59,744 nt of DNA from Alphaproteobacteria bacterium UBA998 (lineage in GTDB: Bacteria > Pseudomonadota > Alphaproteobacteria > Rickettsiales > UBA998). The position numbers and the translations under genes are program-made. The stretch covers positions 1 through 59,744 of the forward strand of contig DBAY01000008.1 of assembly GCA_002291925.1 (NCBI GenBank), written 5' to 3'. Shown here in pieces: positions 15,157 through 23,982 of this stretch. Under the pieces are notes generated by a model. It made no database searches. It was not told where the DNA came from and was given only the letters and a program-made list of their open reading frames with translations. How positions within the stretch are numbered: position 1 is the first letter of the stretch; each line of letters starts with the position of its first letter.

Positions 15157-17891
15157 TAGGCCACCTCTTGCATACTGAGCGAAAGGCATTCGGCGATGGA
15201 CTTGATCAATCGCTCCCGCTCTGTTTTCATAACGAAATCGTTCATGCGGCTTTCATTCTTCAACCGCTCTATATCTGTGTTCATGGTGGCGGAAAAACCG
15301 ATGATAGGCAGGTCAGCGAATCTCGGTGTGGCGCGCAGCACACGGGTCAGGGTAAATCCGTCCATCTCGGGCATTTCAATGTCTGTGACGACAATATCAA
15401 TCGGCTGCCGCTCCAGCAGCGCAAGAGCTTCCTTGGCGCTTGGCACAGCAGTCACCTGATAGCCGACGGCAGAAAGAAACGGCACAGTGAGACTGCGGAA
15501 GAACATACTGTCCTCCACAAAAAGCAGCTTCACATCTGCCGCTTGACGCCCCATCAGGTTGCTGACATCAAACTCAGTCTGGGTTCCAAGCACCTGCGAG
15601 AGCAAATAACCTATATCGACCACATCCGTGGTTTTTCCCTGCACCACAAGGCTGCCAAGATAAAGCCGGTTTCGCGCCGCCTTCTTGACACTTGCCTCGG
15701 CCAGCGTAATGTCGAGGATTTCCTGCACCAGCAGGCCCACCGTCTTGTTATCATAATTGAAGACAATCACCTCGCAGACGCCTTCGCCCGGCACCGGATC
15801 GCCATGTAATGTGGTGAGCGTCATCAAGCCGCCTCGGTATTGCACCACTGGCTGCCCGTCTGAATACTCGATACTAGCGGCATCGATCTCTTCCAGCCGC
15901 GACACCAGCTCGAGCGGAACCGCCTTGGGCGCGCCACTGCTGGTGCGGAACAGCAGGAAATTGACCATGCGTCCTGACATATCGCTGCGCACATCCTCCG
16001 CGGCGCCGGCGGCGCGCGTCTCACCCAACTCAGCATTGATGCTGCGTACAATGCCGTTCGGATCGAGGATCATGATGACACTGCCATCCCCCAAAACAGT
16101 ATTACCGGAGTAGACAGGTATATCTTTCAGCACCGACGATACGGGCTTTACGACGATTTCCTCCGTGTCAAAAATGCTGTCAACGATAAGTCCAAAATCA
16201 CTGGTACCGATCTTTAGAACAACTACATATTTCTCCTCCGTGGCCTTTTCTGCTGAATGGCCATCCATTCGCAAAACCTGGCTGAGTGAGATAAGTGGCA
16301 AGAGCTTATCACGCAGTCTGAGCACGGGAGAGTGATTGATGACCTCCATGCGCGCCTCGCCCTCGCGGCCGGTACGCACCAGCTCCACCACGTTGATTTG
16401 CGGGATGGCGAAACGCTGGCCGGAGGCCTCGACGATGAGGACGGAGACAATCGCGAGTGTCAGCGGAATCTTGATATGGAAGGTAGAACCGAAGCCGGGA
16501 CGCGATTCCAGCTCGACCGTGCCGCCAATCTTCTCGATATTGGCGCGCACCACGTCCATGCCCACCCCGCGCCCGGAGACGCTGGTGACCTTCTCCGCCG
16601 TGGAGAACCCGGCGCGGAAAATGAACTGGGCGATCTGCTTCTCGCTCATCTGGGCGATGTCCGCCTCGCTGGCGAGCCCGTTCTCGAGGGCTTTCTGCTT
16701 CACGCGCTCCAGATTGATGCCGCGCCCGTCATCCGAAATCTCGATGATGATATGGCCGCCCTCATGGTAGGCGGAGAGCGTCACCAGCCCCGTCTCTGGC
16801 TTGCCCGCCGCGCGGCGCTGCTCCGGATTCTCCAGCCCGTGATCGCAGGAATTGCGCACCATGTGGGTGAGCGGGTCCTTGATCATCTCCAGCAGCTGGC
16901 GGTCCAGTTCCGTCTCGGCGCCGACCATTTTCAGGTCGATTTTCTTGCTCAGCTCCAGCGAAAGGTCGCGGATGAGGCGCGGGAATTTCGCCCACGCATT
17001 GCCGATGGGCTGCATGCGCGTCTTCATGACGCCTTCCTGCAGCTCAGTGGTGATATGGCTCAGGCGCTGCAGCGGGGCCTTGATCTCGTTATCCTCACGG
17101 GTACGCACAATCTGCATCAGCTGGTTGCGCGTCAGCACCAGCTCGCCGACCATCTGCATGAGGTTTTCCAGCACTTGCAGGTTGACGCGGATGCTGGCCG
17201 AATCGCCCCCGCCGCCCTTGGGGTCGGTCGCCAGCCCCTTCTCGATGGCTTCCTGCTTGACCTGCGGCGTCAGCTTGGGCGCTTCCACCACGGCTTTCTC
17301 GGGCGCCGCGACCGGTACCGGCGCGGGAATGGGAGCTGGCGCGGGAATGGGAGTTGGTGCAGGCGCGGCCACGGCCTCTGCCTCCGCCTGCGGCTCGGGA
17401 TCGGGTACCCAGGTCGCCGGGATCGGCTTGAAATCATCGAGGCTGAAATCCTCCACCGGCGCCTCGGCGGCGGGCGCGGCCCCGGCCTCGCCCGGCCCCT
17501 CATAGACCGCGCCGTTGGAATCCGCGAAGACGTTCAGGCGGCGGATAAGGTCGGAGTCATCGCCTTTCGGCTCCTCGCCATGCTCGCCGAGATAGTCCAT
17601 GATGCCCTTGATGCAATCCAGCGACTCCAGCACGAGCGAGATGGCCTGCGAGGACACGGCAATCTGCTTGTCGCGGATTTTGCCGAGCACGTTCTCACCG
17701 GCATGGGCCACCGATTCCAGGCGCGGCAGCCCGAGGAAGCCGCAGGTGCCCTTGATGGTATGCACCAGCCGGAAGATATTGCCGAGGATTTCCGTATCGT
17801 TCGGGTTCTGCTCGAGCTTGACCAGCTCCGAATCCAGCGTGGAGAGGCTTTCCGAGGTTTCGGTGATGAATTCCTGGATGAGATCGTCCAC
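15156..17891 (-). CDS. cheA: Hybrid chemotaxis kinase CheA with C-terminal receiver
   Basis: 911 residues. The HPt domain has its phospho-His at 44 (LVHTIKGT). An Ala/Pro-rich linker spans about 145-210, where a CheY-binding P2 domain would normally be. Dimerisation domain, then the HATPase with N box (RNSCDHGLE), G1 (DDGRGINLE) and G2 (VSGRGVGMDVV). Two CheW-like domains follow (about 480-615 and 640-765) and a receiver (FVEDSMFFRSL, phospho-Asp in TDIEMPEMDG). Ordinary CheA is about 650-750 residues with one CheW-like domain and no receiver. The receiver and the apparent lack of P2 resemble CheA proteins of Frz- or Pil-type pathways rather than E. coli CheA. Confidence 0.95.
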   Translation of the reverse strand: MDDLIQEFITETSESLSTLDSELVKLEQNPNDTEILGNIFRLVHTIKGTCGFLGLPRLESVAHAGENVLGKIRDKQIAVSSQAISLVLESLDCIKGIMDYLGEHGEEPKGDDSDLIRRLNVFADSNGAVYEGPGEAGAAPAAEAPVEDFSLDDFKPIPATWVPDPEPQAEAEAVAAPAPTPIPAPAPIPAPVPVAAPEKAVVEAPKLTPQVKQEAIEKGLATDPKGGGGDSASIRVNLQVLENLMQMVGELVLTRNQLMQIVRTREDNEIKAPLQRLSHITTELQEGVMKTRMQPIGNAWAKFPRLIRDLSLELSKKIDLKMVGAETELDRQLLEMIKDPLTHMVRNSCDHGLENPEQRRAAGKPETGLVTLSAYHEGGHIIIEISDDGRGINLERVKQKALENGLASEADIAQMSEKQIAQFIFRAGFSTAEKVTSVSGRGVGMDVVRANIEKIGGTVELESRPGFGSTFHIKIPLTLAIVSVLIVEASGQRFAIPQINVVELVRTGREGEARMEVINHSPVLRLRDKLLPLISLSQVLRMDGHSAEKATEEKYVVVLKIGTSDFGLIVDSIFDTEEIVVKPVSSVLKDIPVYSGNTVLGDGSVIMILDPNGIVRSINAELGETRAAGAAEDVRSDMSGRMVNFLLFRTSSGAPKAVPLELVSRLEEIDAASIEYSDGQPVVQYRGGLMTLTTLHGDPVPGEGVCEVIVFNYDNKTVGLLVQEILDITLAEASVKKAARNRLYLGSLVVQGKTTDVVDIGYLLSQVLGTQTEFDVSNLMGRQAADVKLLFVEDSMFFRSLTVPFLSAVGYQVTAVPSAKEALALLERQPIDIVVTDIEMPEMDGFTLTRVLRATPRFADLPIIGFSATMNTDIERLKNESRMNDFVMKTERERLIKSIAECLSLSMQEVA

Positions 17892-17900
17892 GGAAGGCTC

Positions 17901-18539
17901 CTATTTGCGGGCAATGAGTTCGAAATAATTGGGTTCGTGATCAAGGCTCAGCGCCACGCCCAGCCGCTCGGCGAGGCGTTGGGTGAACACCGCCTGCACG
18001 CTTTTCGGCGTCATCTGTTCTTCCGGCAGGTAGTTGCGCAGCGCGGCCACCACATGCTCGTCGGCTTTCACCAGGTCGCCCTCGCCGCGCACGCGCACCT
18101 GTTTGCCGTCCATGCCGGATTTTTCCAGCCGCACGATCAGTGTGCCACCTTTGATCATCGCGGCATTAGCGATAATCACCATATTCAGCATCAGCTTGGA
18201 GAAGCCCTGGCTAATGCCGATATCCGCCGCGTCGGTATGTGTATCCGGCCAGTCGAGCTTTAGGCGCGTCTGGCGAAGATATCCCTCCACCAGCGCCTTT
18301 TTCTCGCTGAGCGGTGCGTCGCCGGTTTCCTTCAGCACACCGAAGGACTGGCGGAAATATTGCAAACGGCTCACCGCTTCGCGCGCGCTGTCAGTGATCA
18401 GCTTCATCGCGTCTTCGTTCATGGAGAAATCTTCTTCCTCGAGGAACTCCGCGCCGTTGCTCACCGCCCCGATGGGGCCGGTGATGTCGTGGCACAGGCG
18501 CGTGCAGAGCAGTTCGGCGAGCAGAAAAGGATCGTTCAT
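17901..18539 (-). CDS. chpT: Histidine phosphotransferase ChpT
   Basis: 212 residues: degenerate kinase fold of the ChpT family. The phospho-His is H17 in LCHDITGPIGAVSNGAEFL, with a four-helix dimerisation bundle followed by a degenerate ATPase-like domain. In Caulobacter ChpT passes phosphate from CckA to CtrA and CpdR, controlling the cell cycle and flagellar genes. Here it is the first gene of the chemotaxis operon, 9 nt before cheA, so it may also exchange phosphate with the CheA receiver (inference). An ATCTTT-ct-AAAGAT inverted repeat lies at 18597-18610 upstream. Confidence 0.92.
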   Translation of the reverse strand: MNDPFLLAELLCTRLCHDITGPIGAVSNGAEFLEEEDFSMNEDAMKLITDSAREAVSRLQYFRQSFGVLKETGDAPLSEKKALVEGYLRQTRLKLDWPDTHTDAADIGISQGFSKLMLNMVIIANAAMIKGGTLIVRLEKSGMDGKQVRVRGEGDLVKADEHVVAALRNYLPEEQMTPKSVQAVFTQRLAERLGVALSLDHEPNYFELIARK

Positions 18540-18654
18540 GCAGGGTCATCCGGAGAGGCGATGGGGGGATTCCCACCGTTCCACGCATTAGAGCGTATCT
18601 TTCTAAAGATTTTGTAAACTTGCACGCCCCTGCGCGAACGAGCCGCCGCTGCGC

Positions 18655-19428
18655 TCAATGACGACGCAGAAAAGTCACGGTTGTGTCATCGGAGAGGGCG
18701 GGATTGAAGCGGTAGTTATTGTCATTGAAGGCTTTCAGCGCTTCGATCGTCTCGACGCGCTGGCGGACGAGGAAATCCGCCATCAACCCGCGTGCCTGCT
18801 TGGCGTAAAGCCCTACCACCTTTGGCTCGGCAGTGCCTTTCTGATCAAGGAAGCAGACGTTTATAAGCGTGCCCTGCAGGTAGGAAGGCTGCACGGCCTT
18901 GAAATATTCCTGCGAGGCAAGGTTGAGGAGGATGGGCTGTTTCTGCCCCGCCAGCGCCGCGTTAATGGCCTCCGTGATGCTACGGCCCCAAAAGGCGTAC
19001 AGATCCTTGCCGCGCGTGTTCTTCAAGCCAATCCCCATCTCCAGCCGGTAAGGCTGCATGAGATCCAGCGGGCGCAACAGGCCATACAACCCGGAAAGGA
19101 TGCGCAGATGCGCGTTGGCATAGGCGAAATCCTCCGTGCTCCACGTGCCAATCGTCAGCGGCTCATATACATCGCCCTTAAAGGCGAGGATGGCGGGCTT
19201 GGCATTCTCCAGCGTGAAGGGCTGGCTGAATTGCCGGTAGCGTTCATGGTTGAGGGTGGCGAGCGATTCGCTGATGCCCATGAGCTTTCGCAAGCCCTCC
19301 ACCGGCACCTCACGCAATTGCGCCACCAGTGCTTCGCTGTCGTTCAAGAAGTCCGGCTGGCTGGCGGGCAAGGGCGCGCTGGCCGGGGTCATATCAAGCG
19401 TCTTGGAGGGCGAAAGCAGCGCCAGCAT
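18655..19428 (-). CDS. yaaA: Peroxide stress protein YaaA (UPF0246)
   Basis: 257 residues from ATG 19428, the normal length for the family; a longer frame to 20073 only overlaps rsmB antisense. Conserved start MLALLSPSKTLDM, the FKGDVYEPL motif, LRILSGLYGLLRPLDLMQPYRLEMG and the closing YRFNPALSDDTTVTFLRR. In E. coli YaaA limits intracellular iron during peroxide stress; family members bind DNA in vitro. It starts 2 nt after the SDHAF4-like stop. Confidence 0.94.
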   Translation of the reverse strand: MLALLSPSKTLDMTPASAPLPASQPDFLNDSEALVAQLREVPVEGLRKLMGISESLATLNHERYRQFSQPFTLENAKPAILAFKGDVYEPLTIGTWSTEDFAYANAHLRILSGLYGLLRPLDLMQPYRLEMGIGLKNTRGKDLYAFWGRSITEAINAALAGQKQPILLNLASQEYFKAVQPSYLQGTLINVCFLDQKGTAEPKVVGLYAKQARGLMADFLVRQRVETIEALKAFNDNNYRFNPALSDDTTVTFLRRH

Positions 19429-19430
19429 GC

Positions 19431-19598
19431 TTAAAAATCCGTGCAGCGCCCCGCGCGCTCCCAATCGCCGTAGCGCGTCGGCTCCGGGCCTTTGGGACCG
19501 CCGATTTCCTGCACGGGTGCCGGCGTGGCCTCCGGTGCGCCGGGCGTCGGCGTTTGCGGTTTGTCCGGGGTTGGAGTATGCGTGGGGTTCTGGCTCAT
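19431..19598 (-). CDS. SDHAF4-like (DUF1674) small protein
   Basis: 55 residues. A Pro/Thr-rich, probably disordered first half is followed by the family signature GPKGPEPTRYGDWERAGRC and ends DF. SDHAF4 binds flavinylated SdhA and helps succinate dehydrogenase assembly in mitochondria; bacterial DUF1674 proteins share only this tail. In many alphaproteobacteria the gene lies beside rsmB, as here (divergent, 35 bp from the rsmB start). Confidence 0.88.
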   Translation of the reverse strand: MSQNPTHTPTPDKPQTPTPGAPEATPAPVQEIGGPKGPEPTRYGDWERAGRCTDF

Positions 19599-19633
19599 GC
19601 TTATCTACATAATCACCCTCACCCCGCTTGTCC

Positions 19634-20917
19634 ATGCCCGCCCCCGATCTCACCGCCCGCCGCCTCGCGCTTGACTGCCTGGAGCGCATCCGCGCCGGTG
19701 AGGAGCTGGACGCCGCGTGGATGAATGCCACAAACCGCCGCACGCTCGATGAACGTGACCGCGCCTTCGCCCGCCAGCTGGTGCTCACCACCCTGCGCCA
19801 TTTCGGCGAGATGGAGGCGGTGCTGAAGGGGTATGTGAAAAAACGTCCCACGGAGCGCGCGCAGCTTATCCTGCTGCTCGGCATGGCGCAGATTCTCTGG
19901 CTGGAAGTGCCGCCACACGCCGCTGTGGATACCGCCGTGACGCTGGCGAAGAAAGCCGGGCTGGTGCCGATCTCCGGGCTGGTCAACGCCGTGCTCAAGC
20001 GCATCGCCGGGGCGCGGGCGGAGGTGATGGCCGCCGCGCGTCCGGAGGAAAACCTGCCCGGCTGGCTGCGCAAGGCCCTGACAAAGGCCTATGGCGAGGC
20101 CGAAATGCGAGCCATCGCGCAGGCGTACACCACCCTGCCGCCGCTGGACCTCACGCTGCGCGACCCCGCGTCTGCTTCCCACTGGATCGATGCACTGGAA
20201 GCCACCCCTCTGCCGACCGGCAGCCTGCGCCGGGCGCTGGCGACCGATGTGCGCGCCCTGCCCGGCTTCGCGGAGGGCGCATGGTGGGTGCAGGATGCCG
20301 CCGCCGCCCTGCCGGTGCGCCTGTTCAGCGACCTGCAGGGGCATACTGCCCTGGACCTCTGCGCCGCCCCCGGCGGCAAGACGCTGCAGATGGCCGCACT
20401 CGGCGCGGAGGTCACCGCCGTCGACCGCTCCGGCGCGCGCCTGACGCGGCTGCAGGAGAACCTTGCCCGCACCGGCCTGCATGCCCGTATCGTCGAGGCG
20501 GACGCACGGCATTACACGCCCACTGCCCCGGTGACGCGCATCCTCCTGGATGCGCCCTGCACCGCCACCGGCACGCTGCGCCGCCACCCGGATGTGGCGC
20601 TGCATCGCCAGCCCGGCGATCTGGCGGAGCTGGCTACGCTGCAGCGCGCGCTGCTGGATCACGCCCTCACCCTGCTTGTGCCAGGCGGCGAGCTGGTCTA
20701 CTGCGTCTGCTCCCTGCTGCCGGAGGAAGGCGAGCAGGTCCTGCGCGACGCGCTGGCCCGCCACCCGGCCCTGCGCGTCCGCCCCGCCGACGCCGCCCGG
20801 CTGGGGGTTCCGCCCGCGTGGGTGACGCCCGAGGGAGCCCTGCGCACCCTGCCCTCTTACTGGCCGGAGCAGGGCGGGCTCGATGGATTTTTCGCGGTCT
20901 GCCTGCAGAAAACCTGA
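19634..20917 (+). CDS. rsmB: 16S rRNA (cytosine-C5)-methyltransferase RsmB
   Basis: 427 residues from ATG 19634; an in-frame TTG at 19628 is less likely. N-terminal NusB-like helical domain (residues 1-140), then the SAM-dependent methyltransferase domain with SAM motif LCAAPGGKTLQMAAL, motif IV DAPCTATGTLRRHPD (C309) and motif VI VYCVCSLLPEEGE (C359, nucleophile position). Methylates C967 in helix 31 of 16S rRNA. Followed by rpe and a heparinase-like gene, an arrangement common in alphaproteobacteria. Confidence 0.94.
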   Translation: MPAPDLTARRLALDCLERIRAGEELDAAWMNATNRRTLDERDRAFARQLVLTTLRHFGEMEAVLKGYVKKRPTERAQLILLLGMAQILWLEVPPHAAVDTAVTLAKKAGLVPISGLVNAVLKRIAGARAEVMAAARPEENLPGWLRKALTKAYGEAEMRAIAQAYTTLPPLDLTLRDPASASHWIDALEATPLPTGSLRRALATDVRALPGFAEGAWWVQDAAAALPVRLFSDLQGHTALDLCAAPGGKTLQMAALGAEVTAVDRSGARLTRLQENLARTGLHARIVEADARHYTPTAPVTRILLDAPCTATGTLRRHPDVALHRQPGDLAELATLQRALLDHALTLLVPGGELVYCVCSLLPEEGEQVLRDALARHPALRVRPADAARLGVPPAWVTPEGALRTLPSYWPEQGGLDGFFAVCLQKT

Positions 20918-21010
20918 TTTTTTGCCGACACTGAAAAGCGAGTGCGGCGCTTTATTGCAATTACCCCGGCGCACGGTTATCTTGCCGTACATTCACCGCC
21001 ATAGACCCTT

Positions 21011-21676
21011 ATGCCCCAACCTGTTCGCATCGCTCCCTCCATTCTTTCCGCTGATTTTGCCCGTCTGGGCGAGGAGGTGCGCGCCATTGACGCCGCCGGG
21101 GCGGAATATATTCATGTTGATGTGATGGATGGGCATTTCGTGCCCAACCTCACCATCGGCCCCGCCGTAGTGAAGGCGCTGCGGCCCCATTCCAAGAAGG
21201 TGTTCGACGTTCACCTCATGATTGCCCCTGTCGATCCGTTCATCGCCGAATTCGTGGATGCCGGAGCCGATATTCTGACCATTCATGCCGAGGCCGGACC
21301 GCACCTGCACCGCAGCCTGCAGGCCATCAAGGCGCGCGGCATCAAGTGCGGCGTCTCGCTGGTGCCCACCACACCCGCGAACGCGATCGAGTATGTGATG
21401 GACATGGTGGATCTCATCCTCGTGATGTCGGTGAATCCCGGCTTCGGCGGCCAGTCCTTCATCCGCAGCCAGTTGAAGAAGATCGAGGAAATCCGCCGCA
21501 TGATCGACGCATCGGGCCGCACCATCGACCTGCAGGTGGATGGCGGCATCAACCCGGAGACGGCGCGCGAGGTCATCGCTGCGGGGGCCGATGTGCTGGT
21601 CGCCGGCTCGGCCGTCTTCAAAGGCGATGCTTCCGCTTACGCGGCCAATATCCGCGCCCTGCGAGGTGGCGCATGA
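21011..21676 (+). CDS. rpe: Ribulose-phosphate 3-epimerase
   Basis: 221-residue TIM barrel interconverting ribulose 5-phosphate and xylulose 5-phosphate. Start IAPSILSADFARLGEEV, metal-binding motifs HVDVMDGHFVPNLTIG, FDVHLMI and LVMSVNPGFGGQSF, and the phosphate-binding VDGGINPET and LVAGSAVF. Normal length, all active-site residues present. ATGA overlap with gmhA links it to sedoheptulose-phosphate use. Confidence 0.97.
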   Translation: MPQPVRIAPSILSADFARLGEEVRAIDAAGAEYIHVDVMDGHFVPNLTIGPAVVKALRPHSKKVFDVHLMIAPVDPFIAEFVDAGADILTIHAEAGPHLHRSLQAIKARGIKCGVSLVPTTPANAIEYVMDMVDLILVMSVNPGFGGQSFIRSQLKKIEEIRRMIDASGRTIDLQVDGGINPETAREVIAAGADVLVAGSAVFKGDASAYAANIRALRGGA

Positions 21677-22251
21677 GCGACTGGCTGACGGGCAGCATGG
21701 AAGCCCATATAGCGGCGCTGCGTGACTGCGTGGCCGCCGAATCCGCTGCGATGGACAATCTCGCCGCCCGCCTCACCGCCACCCTGCGCGGCGGCGGCAA
21801 GCTGCTGGTGTGCGGCAATGGCGGCAGCGCCTGTGACGCCATGCATATCGCTGGGGAATTCGTGGGCCGCTTTACGCGGGAGCGTGCCGGGTTTCCGGCC
21901 ATCGCGCTTTCGGCGGATGCGGGTATCCTCACCGCCGTAGGCAATGATTACGGCTTCGACTCTGTGTTTTCCCGGCAGGTGGAAGCGTATGGCCAGCCGG
22001 GCGACGTGCTGATTGCGCTTTCCACCTCCGGGCGCAGTCCCAACGTGCTGAAAGCCTTGGAGATGGCCCGCACGCGCGGGCTTCATTCGGCGCTCTTCAC
22101 CGGCAGCCGCGGGCAGGACATGGCCCACGTGGCCGACCAGCTGATCGTGGTGCCCGCCACCGAGACGGCGCGCGTGCAGGAGGTGCATATCTTCCTGCTG
22201 CACCTGCTCGCCGACCGCGTGGAAGCCGCGCTGATGGAGTCCGCCGCGTGA
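21673..22251 (+). CDS. gmhA: Sedoheptulose-7-phosphate isomerase GmhA
   Basis: 192-residue SIS-domain isomerase making D-glycero-D-manno-heptose 7-phosphate, the first step to ADP-heptose for LPS core. LLVCGNGGSACDAMHIAGEFVGRF and LIALSTSGRSPNVLKALE carry the sugar-phosphate site, with VQEVHIFLLHLLAD near the end. The start overlaps the rpe stop, and its own stop overlaps the GTG of the next gene. Pairing with rpe ties pentose phosphate metabolism to LPS heptose supply. Confidence 0.93.
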   Translation: MSDWLTGSMEAHIAALRDCVAAESAAMDNLAARLTATLRGGGKLLVCGNGGSACDAMHIAGEFVGRFTRERAGFPAIALSADAGILTAVGNDYGFDSVFSRQVEAYGQPGDVLIALSTSGRSPNVLKALEMARTRGLHSALFTGSRGQDMAHVADQLIVVPATETARVQEVHIFLLHLLADRVEAALMESAA

Positions 22252-23870
22252 CATCCCCCTTCACCCGCCTGCGCATGGGATGGCTCTGGCTCGCCGCCGG
22301 GCAGCCCGCCGTGGCGCGCGCCCTGCGGGGTGAAGACACACCCGCCCCTGCCCGCTGGCCCGGCAATGCGGCCACCGGCAAGAAGCTGCTCAAACGGCGC
22401 TTCCTGTTCGCCGGGTGCGACGTGGAAATGGCCGGGCGCATCGCCTGGCAGGTGGAATCTGCCAACGAGGCATGGCAACAGGCGCTCTACGGTTTCCGCT
22501 GGATGGAAGACGTCGCCGCCACCGGCAACGTACGCATCGCCTCCAGCTTCTGCCGGGAATTCGTCAATAGCTTCATTGTTGATCAGGACGAGCTGGCCCC
22601 CGTCGCCTGGGCGCCGGATGTCACCGGCATACGGCTGGCCGAATGGCTGCATCACCGCGTGTTTCTGCTGAAAAGCGGCAGCCAGCGCTTCCAGCGCCGT
22701 TTCGTGCGCGCTTTGATTGCGCATGTCTGGCGGCTGCAGCGCATGGGGCGTGACGCGGTGCCGGGCGAAATGCTGCTCATCGTGAAGGGGCTGCTCGCTG
22801 CCTCGGTGCACCTGCCCATGCTGCGCCTGCCCCGCCAGCCGCTCTACGACGCGCTGGACGCGCTGCTTGACGAAATCGTGCTGGATGATGGCGTGCATGC
22901 CTCGCGCTGCCCGGAAATCCATCTGCATGTGCTGCAACATCTGATCGAGATGCGCGACCTGTTGCTGGAAGTGGGCGAGGAGCATGTGGGGCTGGAGAAG
23001 GCCCTGCTCGGCATGGGCAGCGCGCTGCGCTTCTTCTGCCATGGCGACGGGCGGCTGGCGCTGTTCAATGGCTCGCTGATGGAAGAGCCGCAACTGATCG
23101 CGCAGGTAATCGGTCGCTCCGACAATGGCGAGCCGGTGCCCGCGCACATGGACGCCTCCGGCTTCTTCCGGCTGGAGCGCGGGCATGCCTGCCTGCTGCT
23201 CTGCGGCCAGCCGCAGCGCCCGCTGGCGGTGCAGACGGCATCGCTCGGCAGCTTCGAGTTCAGCGACGGGCCGGAGCGCTTCGTCATCAATTGCGGCGGC
23301 TATCGCGGCACCAGCCCCATCTGGCAGAATGCCTCGCTCTCCCCGGCGGCGCACTCCACCCTCTCGCTGGAAGCCGTCCATGGTGCGGAGCGACGCAACT
23401 TCGCCCTCTCCGGCGACGAAGTGCTGATGCTCAAGGCCGATACGTTCCAGAATGACGGGGCGCAGCTCACCGCGCGCACCATGCACACGCTGCGCACCGG
23501 CGAGAATGAGGGCGTGCATGAGCGCGAGCTGCGGCTGAACGCGGGCGGGCTGCAATTCAGCGGCATCGACAGTTTCCGCCTGCTGCGCACCGCCCCAGAT
23601 GCGGCCCTGCAACTGAACCTGCGCTTCCATCTGCACCCGGACATCCGCTGCCAGCGTCAGAAGGATGGCACGATTTCGCTCTCCTCGGTGGGCGGGTCGG
23701 TGTGGTATTTCACCTCCACCATGCCCAAGGCGACGCAGATCGAGGAAAGCGTCTATCTCGGCTATTACGGCAAGCCCCAGAAGACCCTGCAGATTGTCAT
23801 CAGCACCGAGGTCACCACCAAGCTCACCGAGTTCCGCTGGTCGCTCACACGGCAGGCCGAAACCCTCTAG
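22248..23870 (+). CDS. Heparinase II/III family protein
   Basis: 540 residues from a GTG that overlaps the gmhA stop. N-terminal alpha/alpha-toroid (about 1-280, with EFVNSFIVDQDELAP) and C-terminal beta-sandwich of heparinase II/III type (about 310-535, with MDASGFFRLERGHACLLL and the GYRGTSPIWQNASLSPAAHSTLSL block whose His is conserved). Such proteins are polysaccharide lyases, but this alphaproteobacterial group, found beside rsmB/rpe, has no proven substrate. No signal peptide is apparent, so an internal or envelope-linked role is possible. Confidence 0.87.
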   Translation: MTSPFTRLRMGWLWLAAGQPAVARALRGEDTPAPARWPGNAATGKKLLKRRFLFAGCDVEMAGRIAWQVESANEAWQQALYGFRWMEDVAATGNVRIASSFCREFVNSFIVDQDELAPVAWAPDVTGIRLAEWLHHRVFLLKSGSQRFQRRFVRALIAHVWRLQRMGRDAVPGEMLLIVKGLLAASVHLPMLRLPRQPLYDALDALLDEIVLDDGVHASRCPEIHLHVLQHLIEMRDLLLEVGEEHVGLEKALLGMGSALRFFCHGDGRLALFNGSLMEEPQLIAQVIGRSDNGEPVPAHMDASGFFRLERGHACLLLCGQPQRPLAVQTASLGSFEFSDGPERFVINCGGYRGTSPIWQNASLSPAAHSTLSLEAVHGAERRNFALSGDEVLMLKADTFQNDGAQLTARTMHTLRTGENEGVHERELRLNAGGLQFSGIDSFRLLRTAPDAALQLNLRFHLHPDIRCQRQKDGTISLSSVGGSVWYFTSTMPKATQIEESVYLGYYGKPQKTLQIVISTEVTTKLTEFRWSLTRQAETL

Positions 23871-23982
23871 ATGGGCTGAAAAACTGATGAATTCATGATG
23901 TTCCCTTTATCTAGGCTCTTTTATAAAGACCGCCAACAGGTTAAAATTCTTTACCTGCAAGCCGTTATCCAGAGAGGGACTT

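Noticed and set aside
16332..18263. 643-codon plus-strand open frame opposite cheA
   Set aside because: Antisense shadow rich in His, Arg and Leu with no domain; cheA is unmistakable.
19431..20073. N-terminal extension of yaaA
   Set aside because: The extension overlaps rsmB antisense and the SDHAF4-like gene in another frame; the family starts at MLALLSPSKTLDM.
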